Assembly (NCBI GenBank): GCA_032717465.1
Contig: JAVRFU010003718.1
Coordinates: forward strand, 294,824-358,823
DNA length: 64,000 nt
Origin: Coenobita brevimanus
Taxonomy: Eukaryota > Arthropoda > Malacostraca > Decapoda > Coenobitidae
Direction: 5' to 3'
A program made the position numbers and the translations under genes. The notes under the pieces are model-generated. The model did not search any database. It saw only the letters and a list, made by a program, of their open reading frames with translations, and was not told the origin of the DNA. Below are positions 36,905-48,920 of this stretch, one piece after another. The stretch's first letter is position 1; each line of letters starts with the position of its first letter.

Positions 36905-36978
36905 GCCGGAATCGTATCATTATCCTTTCAGGTGAACCTCCTGTGTCTTGAAGGTTCTCTGCAACCTTCTCAACCAGC
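36905..36978 (-). pseudogene. Partial duplicate of the candidate exon's start, unit 1
   Basis: The minus strand from 36978 follows an acceptor-like ATCTTTAG and encodes LVEKVAENLQDTGGSPERIM, close to LVEKVAENLPNRGGSSPRMM of the neighbouring exon. It reaches a stop a few codons later and has no donor. It looks like a fragment of an ancient exon duplication. The counterpart near 56365-56440 carries one replacement (K to M). Confidence 0.45.
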
Positions 36979-37128
36979 CTAAAGATGCTTCGTTGTAAAG
37001 AAATATACTAATGGAGTTTTAGTTACTTCTGCCGGAATGGTATCACACAATCGTCCTAAGCACTGATGCCGTCCCTCATTATCACGGAGCTAACAGGATC
37101 ATCGACACTCAGAAAATGTTAGGTAAAT

Positions 37129-37515
37129 TCACTGTTCCATTCCAGAAAAATACACTGCATGTAAACCATAAGGCTTTGAGCTGGGACCTCTGCAGGAGGG
37201 AAGGGGACTGGGTGAGACTTCTTCAGGGGGGTGAAGGAGGTTTTTGAGACTTCTGGAGGAGGAGTAGGCCACTGAATGAGACTTGTAGGTGCTCAAGGAA
37301 GCTTTTGAGACTTTTGCAGGAGGGGAAAAATACTGCTGTAGGTGCTCAAGGAGGCTTTTGAGACTTGTGAACGAGGGGAAGGAGGCTTCGAGGTGCGACT
37401 TCTGCAGGAGAGTAAGGAACCGAACCACTAACACAGCCGCGACACTCTGTCCCTGGAGGGAGTGACAGGGGCGTCCGTCCTCTCTTAGCTCACTCGCGGT
37501 CCACACTGACTCCAT
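37129..37515 (-). CDS. 128-codon open frame at the unit boundary, unit 1
   Basis: An open minus-strand frame starts with ATG exactly at the junction of units 1 and 2 and ends at TGA. It is rich in S, L and K, with imperfect repeats of about 57 bp (GGTGCTCAAGGAAGCTTTTG twice). No domain or signal peptide is recognised. The copy at 56588-56974 keeps the frame, with two replacements and a few silent changes. It may be chance, or part of an exon next to the candidate exon. Confidence 0.25.
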   Translation of the reverse strand: MESVWTASELREDGRPCHSLQGQSVAAVLVVRFLTLLQKSHLEASFPSFTSLKSLLEHLQQYFSPPAKVSKASLSTYKSHSVAYSSSRSLKNLLHPPEEVSPSPLPSCRGPSSKPYGLHAVYFSGMEQ

Positions 37516-38088
37516 TCACTACTGCGCTCCCTCGGCCCTCTCTCTAGACTTGGAGAATTGACGGCTAGGATGCTGGGTCGACATACATTTATAATCTTTC
37601 TTTTGCCTTATCAACGTTCTCTGTCTCAACCAGAGTTTAGGACAGCTTACTTAATCCTTTGTCTTCACTTATATAACCACCAAACGTTTCACAATAAGGC
37701 AAGTTAATATTAAAAAGGAAAAACATAAAACTAACACATAAAGGTGGGTTTAGCTGAGCTTGACAATAAATTGGTTTTGGGATAGTCTAGAAATAATTAC
37801 ACTGAGAAAGAGTGTCTGAGAAAGAGGTGGATCTGATTAGTATGTCAATAATGAGACAGCTTTGGGGTAGTCTATGGATAATTAAGATAGAAGGTAAATA
37901 ATAACTAAGAGAATAAATAGGAACTTCGATAATTATATGGTAAATGGGGGGTTTGTCTTAATATGGAAATAAATAAACAGGTTTGTGGGTTGCAGAAACA
38001 GAGGGCAGGACACACCAAACAAAACCTTGCTAGTTTTATCACGGGGTTCATCTCATCACTAAATAGCCTTAAACATGTCTCCCTAGCC

Positions 38089-38384
<296 letters not shown>

Positions 38385-40951
38385 TTAGTCCATCCTAAAC
38401 CTAAACTGAATCGTTTAACTGTAATCTCATCGAAAGGACTAAGAATTATGACCAAGGCGTCTGATACACTGTTGGTAACGAGTACTGTGCCATCTCAAGT
38501 CAGTGACGAGGCTATAAAAATATTACCCAATTCTCCTCTCAGCAACATACAGGGGAAGAGGCTTGATAACTGGGCACTGGTCGAGGGAGCTAGTGATTTG
38601 AGGTGCCAGTCAATTGTGTTGGTTAGTGATGTTACGGGAGCTAGTTTGGTGATGAAGCAGAACTGCCTCAAGAACACGAACACGATAACAAACAAACAAA
38701 CAAACAAACAAACAAACACACACACACACACACACACACAGTATAACCTCAGATGTGTCCTTTCCATATGCCTACAGACTTATGCCTCACCCTTTATAAT
38801 GAGGAGGACCATAAGTCGAAGAGGCTGTGTATTTCAAGTGTACAATTTTCCTGCTTGGAATGATTATAACCACTGATGCTACCGGCTCTAAGTACAGGCT
38901 TGCGAGGATCCTAAGTGATTTGCCTGATAAGGGAAATTACAATGAGGAAAAGAATTAATGAAGGTAGGAGTGTGGAGGATATAAATGGGGGAAAGAATAA
39001 ATGAAAGTAGGGAAAAGGAAAATATAAAAATAAAAATATAAACTGAGATGACATGAGAGAAAAGTGATACCATGCCTTTTGCTGATAGGAAATTCCAGCA
39101 CCTTATTACATGGACTGAGGTAGCGAAAGGGAACTGGTCAAAGTTTTCCATTTTCTACTTACAAAATGCTGCGGTAAAGGATGCACGCACGCACACACTC
39201 ACTCACCCACTCTCTCTCTCTCAAAAGAAAAAAAAAGATGCACAATTAACTTATATGTCATGCCAGAACACAAAATGTATTGTATCACCGAAAACTCAAG
39301 AACGGTAGATTTTACAGCCAATAAACTGGAAGGGAAGTCTCAAAAAAATAGTTTTATTGCCCAGACGAAACACCTACAGCTTTTGATTGTGCCTTGAGGA
39401 CCCGAGACCAATTTAAGAGACCGAGGTGGACCAGAATACTAAGAAAGTGTATCGCCTTTAATATGAGAGACTTTGGAGACGAGAGAAGTAGGAGAGGGCT
39501 TGAGATGAGAGGATTCCTATTTCAATACGAGAGGCCTTTGGATAGGAGTGAAGCAAGACAAGGAAACTTCAGGTCAGAAAATTATCTATTTCAATACGAG
39601 AAACTGTGGAGGGGAGTGAAGTTAGAGAGGAAGGGTTGAGGTGAGAAAAGGGGGCGTGAGTTGCAGAGAAGGTCGCCGTATGGAGGAGGAAAGGGTGACA
39701 TGGAGGTGATTCATTTGTGGTCACCCCTGACGGGATTAAGGCATCTGGTGATAGACAGGTAGACAGTTAGATTGATTGACTGACTAACTGATTGATTGAT
39801 AAGCGAAGTTTGTATGGAAGACGTAAATTTGGACCAGCTGAAAGTGAGTGTACAGTAGAAATGGATGGTCGAAGTAGGTATACAGGACAAAAATCTACCA
39901 AGTGAAGGTGAAGGTAATACAGAAATGGGTGGCAGATGTATGTATGAAGGACGAGAAAATGGACCAGGAGATATATGTATGAAGGACGAAAATAATGGGC
40001 CAGGTTATTGTGAAAGACCTATAATTATCACAGTATAAAAAACAAGGAATCAATAAGCTTCAAGTACTGAGATACAAGTCCTTCAAGTCTAGAGAGAAGC
40101 CATAAACCACACACAGAGGCCAATTAAGGAAACTCGCCAATGAACGAGCAAGATGATGACCATAACCATTTTCGTAATAACTTTCCTTGTATATCTTGCA
40201 CGTAGGTAGGTTTGTACAACTTTAAGATGTGGAAACTGATTAGCTTGCGTGTAGATGTGTGTAGGGGGGGGTGCACGCGCAAGGAAAGGGGGGGAGGTCA
40301 TGTAATCTACTGGTGTTTGCACTTTGCTCATAAAAACACACTACAGAACTAATATGTGATGTTACAGCAGACCAACGTACATATCACTACTATTTAACCA
40401 TCAATATACTTTCAGCTGGAGATCCACGGTCGCTCAGTGAAAGCGTTTTTGTCTCGTGATCTGTTTTGAGGGTAACTCAAACCAAGGCGGCCATTTAAAG
40501 AGAATCCTGATATTAAGTATTTTCATGTGGAGTCAAAATTCTCTGCCAGCCTTGCGTCCTACTTTCCGTATTTCTCACTCTTGTCAAATGAGAGTTTCGT
40601 TCCTTCTGATACCTTTCTCATGTGTGTTTCATATTGCTATCACAAGAAACTAGTTCATGTGGCACCCTTCCATTCCCTCAACTGGCAGATAGGTGTTGGA
40701 GGCTTTTTGCTCACGGACATACTTGCATATGTGATCACCTTGTTGGTTCATATTGCAGACTGACGGGATGAATCATTATAACACATTTACGTATCACTCT
40801 CACTACAGACACCCATCACCATTTGTGCTTCTGTGTTGCGTGCCTAACCTTGTAAGACTTAAGGCTTCCCAATGTGAGGGACATTAACCTGGTCCATATA
40901 CTGAGTCGAGGAAAGAAATCGACAAGGAAAAGTGAAAGGAAAACTGAGGTT
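38385..40951. other. Non-coding stretch of unit 2
   Basis: Counterpart of 24151-26732. It holds (CAAA)n-(CA)n at 38692-38740 where unit 1 has only CA, a shorter CT/poly-A tract near 39210, and the same small open frames (38448 and 39394). No gene is recognised. Confidence 0.6.
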
Positions 40952-41652
40952 GACCACAGAAGGCCAATGTTACGGTGGCCGGTGCTAGTGAAATCCCTCC
41001 TAACCATATCTAATTTGTACTAATCTCACTAATCCCACCAATATCTGTCCTATTTCAACGTCACCTAACCCAAACCAACCTAATCACATCTAAACCGATT
41101 TAATTTAGCCCAGTCTCACCTAAATTATCAATATTTGCTCGAACTGAACCCTGCCTAACCTCGAATGACCTAATCCAACTTAAATCAACCCAACCTAATC
41201 TAGCTTAACCTCACCTAACACAGTCTAATTGTATTTAACCTCACAATCTCACGTAACCTCCCCATACTTAACATAACCTATTTTGAAGCAGCCTAACCGC
41301 ATCTAACCCTACCTAATCCTGCCCAGTCTCACTTAACCATACCATACCCGACCTAACCCAACCCAGTCAAGCCTAAAATGACCTAATCCAACCGAACCTA
41401 ACCCAGCCTAACCTAACCAAAAAAAAAACAACCCAAAACCTATCAAAACCGACGTATTCTAAAGCACTGTAACCTAATCCGTCTATATCTAGTCGAACTG
41501 AACCCAACCCAACCAAAAATTACCTAATCAGACCAAACCCTGCCCAATTGACCTAACCTAACTTTCGATCCGCTATAAAATCGTTAAGAAATTTTGCTGC
41601 CTGAAAGTCAGTCTACGGATGTCACATTCCAAGTTTCGCCTGTTCTGTGTAC
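40952..41652. repeat. CCTAA-rich element, unit 2 first copy
   Basis: The same long form as 26733-27434. After the common end GTGTAC it is followed by TAGTATGAGAGAG and the Gypsy fragment, not by the unit 1 flank. Confidence 0.8.
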
Positions 41653-42558
<906 letters not shown>

Positions 42559-42872
42559 GAGAGAGAACAAAGGATGATGATGATGATAATGAGTGCGAGA
42601 AAGAGGATTATCAGATATCCAGGATCGATAAAGATAAAGAAAGAGATATAATAAGATGGAGAGAGTTGGTAGTGAGACCCAGACAGGATGCGCATCCACT
42701 GTATAAAAGAATGAAGGAACAGTATCTTCAATGTGTACGAGATGGAGAAGTAGAAGTGACTAGAGAAGAAATTAAAGATGCACATAGAGCACTAGGAGTT
42801 AGTACTAGTGAGTTCATAGTTGAGGATGGATTACTCTATCACTTCGCTACAAATGACTATGATATAATATAA
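42559..42872 (+). pseudogene. Ty3/Gypsy pol fragment: region before integrase, unit 2
   Basis: In a frame shifted from the reverse transcriptase, an open stretch encodes an acidic patch and then IRWRELVVRPRQDAHPLY and FIVEDGLLYHF. The latter resembles the segment just before the integrase zinc finger in Gypsy polyproteins. Most of RNase H is missing between the two pieces, so a deletion separates them. It ends at TAA with no integrase core. Confidence 0.65.
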
Positions 42873-42941
42873 TAATGACGTATAGAAAAGGGGGGGAAAG
42901 GAAGGAAGGTAAAGAATGATTGTGTATATGTGATGAGTGTT

Positions 42942-43029
42942 ATGCAACCAGGGCGACGACACGTGGTGGCAGGAACTAGGCCTTAGTTTTATCTCCCGGC
43001 CTTACTGAGAGCTCTGGTCCTGGTTGCAT
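42942..43029. repeat. Short inverted repeat, unit 2
   Basis: ATGCAACCAGG at 42942-42952 is the exact inverse of CCTGGTTGCAT at 43019-43029, with a 66-bp spacer. It is repeated in unit 3 at 62227-62237 and 62304-62314. Its origin is unknown; it lies between the Gypsy remnant and a GT tract. Confidence 0.6.
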
Positions 43030-43040
43030 TGTGTAAAGTG

Positions 43041-43043
<3 letters not shown>

Positions 43044-43123
<80 letters not shown>
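43044..43123. repeat. (GT)n microsatellite, unit 2
   Basis: About 80 bp of GT; the unit 3 counterpart is 62330-62411. On the minus strand it lies beyond the 3' end of the LINE and may mark the element's tail. Confidence 0.95.
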
Positions 43124-43126
<3 letters not shown>

Positions 43127-43614
43127 AATAAGTAGGAGAGGAAGAATTTAGACTAAGAGAAAGAGTGTCGGGGCTTAACCCAACGTGCGTGTGTTTGGTG
43201 TTGGGATGGGGGGGGGTCTCGCACGTGCACTGTGTTGTTACTTAAGGACGGGAGGAGTGAATAGCTACGGCTTTCTCTGCCAAGCATTGGCTTATTGGCT
43301 GCCTCTCAGGTTCATCTGATCTTTTCCGGCTCCAGCAGCCTGGGATAGGATGGTATGATACGGGTGTTAGGGTAAGGTGTTGTAGCCCTGGAGGGCTTGG
43401 GTAGGGGATAAGGAAAGGGGAGGGGTGGAGGAAGGGGAGTATGGGGGGTCAGGCTCTGAGGCGGTGGTGCTGGATATGAGGATGGCGGGTTATTACGTGG
43501 CTGCCGTGATCTTGATAATGGGTGTAGGGGTGGTTTAGAGTCTTAAGTGAATTGCAGGGTGTGAACTAAGTAGTTAATTAATGAAAGGGTCAGTAATAAA
43601 TAAACTATTGGTGC
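43124..43614 (-). mobile_element. Probable LINE 3' untranslated region, unit 2
   Basis: About 490 bp lies between the LINE stop codon and the GT tract and is retained in unit 3 (62412-62897). No coding content is seen. It is assigned to the LINE only by position. Confidence 0.45.
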
Positions 43615-44875
43615 TTAAGTGAACAATGGGGTTGGTGCAGGTCTTGCGTCAGGGTGGAAGAGGTTGGCTAGAGGTCGTGTGGGGGGTTTGATCCGGGTGA
43701 AAAAGTCGATGAAGTCAGTGTGAACGTCGGTGAGTTTGGTGATTTGTTTTTGTTGTAGGTGGTGAAGGTAAGTGTTGATGGGTGGAATGTTGGCGCGTTC
43801 ATGAGAGTGTATGTTGGTGACAAAATCATCCCACCGTATGCTCAGTGCCCAACGTATGGCTTTGTTTTGAACTCTCTGTAAATTTAGAATGTTGCTTTTG
43901 GCCGAAAGAGATAGACTTAACGGTGAATACGTGAGCAGTGGTCTGATCAGTGCTTTATATAGATGAAATTTAGTTGAAGATGCTGCACTACGAAACCGTT
44001 ATATTTGTGTTAATGCAGTGCCAGCCACGCCTGCCTTGCCTCGTATATGATGATGAAATTTGAAGTTTTTGTCGTATGTAAGACCAAGTACGGTGCAAGT
44101 ATTCCTAATAGGAATGGGAACGCGATCGGGATCACGCGAATTTAGAAAAAGTGGGCGGGGGTTGGCTGATTTAATACGAAAATATGTTACTGTGCATTTC
44201 AAGGGATTCGCTTGAATCCGCCACTTCTGCTCCCATCGTGCAATTCGGTCCAGCTCTATGCTCGCTTTGTTGGTAATTCCGTCAATTGTCGTTGATCGTA
44301 CAAGTTGGGTAATGTCGTCTGCGTATTGGATGGTGAGTGAATCGTCGTGTAGTGGGGTGGGGATGTCATTTGTGTAGAGTGTGTAGAGGGTGGGTGCGAG
44401 GACGGAGCCCTGAGGTACACCTGCATGAAGCTGGAAAAAGTCCGAGTAATTATTTTTAAATTTAATGCGCATTGTGCGGTTGTCTAGAAAATTGCAAAGT
44501 AGTTTTTTAATGAGTGAAGGAAAGTTGAATTGTTCGCAGATTTTGTACTTCAGGCCTGCGTGCCAAACAGAGTCAAATGCACGTTTTACGTCACGAGTAA
44601 TAAGGGCTGTCTTGTATGCATTGCGGATGTTTTGGTTGATATGTAGGTAATTGGTGATGATGTTTAGAGCGTCCTGTGTGGATCGTCTACGTCTGAAACC
44701 AAACTGTCTGGGGGAAAGAAGGTTTTCGTCTTCTAAGTATTGGCGTAATCTAATGTTGATGATTCGTTCGAAAGTTTTTCCTAACACTTCTAGTAAACTG
44801 ATGGGCAGGAAGTTTAAAGGGTCTGTTGTTGTCTTGTCTTTTTTAGGGATTAGAGTTGCTGTCGCGGTCTTAAAC
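43615..44875 (-). pseudogene. Jockey-like LINE reverse transcriptase fragment, unit 2
   Basis: The minus-strand frame encodes a non-LTR reverse transcriptase: TATLIPKKDK, LPISLLEVLGKTFERIIN, QFGFRRRRSTQDALN, RAFDSVWH, GVPQGSVLAP and the catalytic YADD at 44314-44325. A C-terminal region follows (RVQNKAIRWAL) and ends with a stop at 43615-43617. A TAA at 43999-44001 interrupts the frame after TALTQI; unit 3 has a sense codon there. The endonuclease domain and ORF1 are missing, so it is 5'-truncated. The upstream ATG of the longest frame lies in unit sequence beyond the junction at about 44876. Confidence 0.85.
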
Positions 44876-45578
44876 GACCACAGGAGGCCAATGTTACGGT
44901 GGCCGGTGCTAGTGAAATCCCTCCTAACCATATCTAATTTGTACTAATCTCACTAATCCCACCAATATCTGTCCTATTTCAACGTCACCTAACCCAAACC
45001 AACCTAATCACATCTAAACCGATTTAATTTAGCCCAGTCTCACCTAAATTATCAATATTTGCTCGAACTGAACCCTGCCTAACCTCGAATGACCTAATCC
45101 AACTTTAATCAACCCAACGTAATCTAGCTTAACCTCACCTAACCCAGTCTAATTGTATTTAACCTCACAATCTCACGTAACCTCCTCAAACTTAACATAA
45201 CCTATTTTGAAGCAGCCTAACCGCATCTAACCCTACCTAATCCTACCCAGTCTCACTTAACCATACCATACCCGACTTAACCCAACCCAGTCAAGCCTAA
45301 AATGACCTAATCCAAACCTAATCTAACCCAGCCTAACCTAACCAAATAAAACCCAACCCAAAACCTATCAAAACCGACGTATTCTAAAGCAATCTAACCT
45401 AATCCGTCTATATCTAGTCGAACTGAACCCAACCCAACCAAAAATTACCTAATCAGACCAAACCCTGCCCAAAGTGACCTAACCTAACTTTCGATCCGCT
45501 ATAAAATCGTTAAGAAATTTTGCTGCCTGAAAGTCAGTCTACGGATGTCACATTCCAAGTTTCGCCTGTTCTGTGTAC
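44876..45578. repeat. CCTAA-rich element, unit 2 second copy
   Basis: The long form again, starting at GACCACAGGAGGCC right after the LINE truncation and ending at GTGTAC. It is followed by ACGCATAACTTTG, the flank seen in unit 1. Together with 40952-41652 it forms direct repeats around the Gypsy and LINE block. Confidence 0.8.
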
Positions 45579-46005
45579 ACGCATAACTTTGTAAGCTGGA
45601 TGTTCATGTGTGTAAGTGCAGTTCTGCATGGGACGGAGAGGCCTAATGCGTTCAGGGATAACTAGATGTATTTAAAGATATGGCTATGTATATAGAAATA
45701 GAAATTTGTGTGCCGAGTTATGGATATGTATGTGTTGATGAATCGACATATGTGAAGATGTCATTGTGTACGAATGAGTGGAGGTGGGGCTACGTGTGTT
45801 CAGGTGGAACTACGTGTGTGGAGGTGAGGTTGGGGTTACGTAGGTGGAGGTAGGGCTACGTTTGGAGGTTTGGATATGTAGAGGAGTGGGTGTTTGTGTG
45901 CAGGGTTGGCGTGTGTCCTTGGAGGCGAGGCTGTGCAGAAGTGTGGCTGTGTGTCTGGAGGTGTGGTAGGATGCTGGTGTGGTTCTGAGTTAGGTTGTCT
46001 TTGTA

Positions 46006-46054
<49 letters not shown>

Positions 46055-46189
46055 AGTTGTCTGTGTGTACATAGGTGAGCCTGTGTCTGTGTCGGGGAGG
46101 GATACAGCGTGTGGAGGGATGGACAAGATCACAGAGCCTGTGTGAATGGAGGTTTGGGTATGGATGTTAGTAAATGTGTGTGTGTGTGT
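45579..46189. repeat. Minisatellite and (GT)n, unit 2
   Basis: Counterpart of 27435-28040, with GT at 46007-46052 and a short GT run at 46175-46189 just before the 136-bp insertion. Confidence 0.65.
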
Positions 46190-46323
46190 AATTCACAGGG
46201 TCGGTCAGGATAACTTGATGGTCGTGATGGTCAGCTTTTACCCTCCCGGAAGGGAGCTGAAAGCTCATATAGTCCGATCTAAGGGCAAGGCTGTGACCTT
46301 CACACACACACACACCCGTCCCC

Positions 46324-46325
<2 letters not shown>
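46190..46325. other. 136-bp insertion within a GT microsatellite, unit 2
   Basis: Unit 1 has unbroken GT here. Unit 2 carries non-repetitive sequence (TAATTCACAGGGTCGGTCAG, and onward) ending in CACACACACACCC before GT resumes at 46326-46379. No target duplication can be read because of the repeats. Confidence 0.7.
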
Positions 46326-46379
<54 letters not shown>

Positions 46380-46381
<2 letters not shown>

Positions 46382-48118
46382 CATTGATATACAGAAAATC
46401 AAAGGCGTATGTGTAAGAGCAAGAAATAATCAACTAAGTGCGTGGGGTTGACACTGTGGAGTGAAGTGACAGTGGCATGGTTGGGGCCGATTCCGTGTCG
46501 GTTCGTACACGTCTTATTGCCGTATTCTCATCAGCATGGAAGGCTTCCCAGCACCTTTTCCTTTATGATTTATTTTACCTATTACACCTTCTCTTGTATG
46601 TAATTTATATTATAACGACACAGATGGCATATATAGCATAAAAAAAATGCATTAACGGAGCAGAGATAGGCATTGAGGGGATGACGTGTTGGTAAGTCTT
46701 ACGGCCCCTTACCACATCAATCCTCAACATCGTGAACCCTTTCATTATGGCGGCATCATTTTATACTGTTCTTGTTATCCTCACACGATTTTATTTAGGA
46801 GGAAGATGGTAATGAAGCCTAACATTTGTACACTGATTTTCCCATGTTTCGACTCACCGCCGTCATCATCAGGAGTTTAAAATAACGGAGGTGAAAATTG
46901 CTGCTTTGTTTAGAATTAATGCTGTAGCAGGGAATGCAACTGTTCTATTACCTTGTGTTTTATCATGTCATTTGAACTCTAATCGAAGTAATAATTTTAA
47001 TTTCTGTTGTTTCAGGATTCTGTGATGACTTGATAGTAAGTCGAAACGTTTTGAAGAATAAATATGATTTTCTAAGCCCTGATTATCCCCTACCTCCTAA
47101 AATTACGACTCCCGAAAAACAAGACAGTACCATATTTTATTCAATTTCGAAAGAGTTCTTGTAGTGAAAGGGTCAATGAAGGCTATAACGAACCCCTCCA
47201 GTGCCAAACGTCTCCCTCAAGTTGCATAAATCGTATGAAGCTAGCAGAACCACAGTAAAGAGTGCGTCACGGTATTTCATGGGCTAAGAATGAAACCAAC
47301 CAAACATCATGGGTTTCACTGTGGTTATTTGGCAGTTGTTCCAACAATGTTCATGCATATAGGTCTGCGCACCCACCAACCACGTGGCCATAGGTGAATA
47401 GGCAGGCCAAAACAGAGGAATGAGGGTGCGTGGTCAGCAGCTCAATTTTGGGACTAAGCTGAATTTCGCTAAGCCGAGCAAAGTCATCTTCCATAGGCTG
47501 GAATTAGGTACGAAATCTTTTATTCTCGGCCAAAAAAGTCGTGGCAGCTTAAGCATGGCTAGGCGTCCTGGGGCTGTCTTGAACACAGAAAAATCGCCCA
47601 ATATTAACCGAACTATAATTCAAAGTAGAAAATTCGCAGCTACAGGATACATAAAAAGGAGGCGAACGTGGAAGCGGATCTTAGACAGGGAAAAAAGCAT
47701 GGAGAATCCAGGGGAAAATAACAGAACCCGCAGGAAATACCAATAAAGAACAACGAAGATTAGAGGAATGCAAGAGCAGAGGAGAAGCGAGAAAAAAAAA
47801 AAATGAAAATACAGAACTCAAAGAATAATAAAGATAAATATGAAACTGCAAGGATGAGAAGAATGCAAGAGTGGAGAGGAGTAAAAAGCCACAGTCAGGA
47901 AAAAGACTGCCAGGGAAGACATGAAGAGAAAGGAAGAGGAGAGGAGAGGAGAGGAGAGGAGAGGAAAGAAAAAAGGTCCGGTCAGAAGAAGAGATTGCTA
48001 AGGAGTTAATTACAAGGCAAAGGATGATAAAAGGAGAGGGTGAGGAGGAAGAGGGATGGGACCGGTGGGCAGGAGGGAGGCAGATAACGAGAGGCAACCA
48101 TGGCCAACAGGAACTGCA
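46380..48118. other. Non-coding stretch, unit 2
   Basis: Counterpart of 28139-29882, including the Penelope-like motifs near 46830-47080 and a GAGGA tract at 47939-47967. No gene is seen. Confidence 0.6.
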
Positions 48119-48297
48119 GGGAGGAGGAGGAGGAGGAGGAGGAGGAGGAAGAAGAGGAGGAGGAGGAGGAGGAGGAAGAAGAGGAGGAGGAGGAGGAGGA
48201 AGAAGAGGAGGAGGAGGAGGAAGAAGAAGAGGAGGAGGAGGAGGAGGAAGAAGAGGAGGAGGAGGAGGAGGAAGAAGAGGAGGAGGAGGAGGAGGAA
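48119..48297. repeat. (GGA)n/(GAA) triplet expansion, unit 2
   Basis: About 178 bp of GGA with regularly spaced GAAGAA interruptions, against about 56 bp in unit 1. The repeating sub-block GGAAGAAGAGGAGGAGGA suggests growth by duplication of a block rather than of single triplets. Confidence 0.95.
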
Positions 48298-48878
48298 TAT
48301 TCGAGAGTAGGCAAGCATGAAGTGATTAGCGGCACAGGAACGCCATTTTGATTTTTTTATTCTTGCCGCCACCAGACGATTTCACTCAGCCTTGGGGGGA
48401 CGTCCGGGATTATAGGGATTACCGAAAGAAACTGGGATGGTGAAAACTTACAAGTGTAGGGCAGGCATACATGGAATCGTCATCAGACTAGGAATCTATG
48501 AAGCGGTCCTAGTATTCCCTTTTTCATATTATATTCCTACCACTTCCATAAGATTTTATTGGCGCGAGTGAGTCACTGGAGCCTGAGTGTTAATGGATGA
48601 AACTTGTGAGGATGAACTATTTGTGTATGACTGGCATGCATGGAGTGCTTACCGGCCGAGGAACTGATGTCGACTCTAGTATTAACCATTTTCTGCCAAG
48701 GACTTTTTTACTTCGCTCGTGCTGCCCACAGATTTTACTCTGCCTGCGGGAGTTTATTCGAACTGGAGGGGCTACAGACAACCTTCTTTAACGCCTCACT
48801 ACTAGGATGCTCTCCTAAGCTAAATAAAATCGTCTGGTAATTGCAAGAACCAAATATAAAAAACGTCCTCAGGCTGAC

Positions 48879-48920
<42 letters not shown>

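Noticed and set aside
36627..36935. Pro/Ser-rich plus-strand frame over the candidate exon
   Set aside because: It is the antisense of the better-supported minus-strand exon.
42942..43029. Inverted repeat as the ends of a small transposon
   Set aside because: Only 11 bp of pairing and no target duplication could be read.
48010..48372. Poly-Glu, poly-Gly, poly-Arg and poly-Ser frames
   Set aside because: All are readings of the GGA triplet expansion in different frames.
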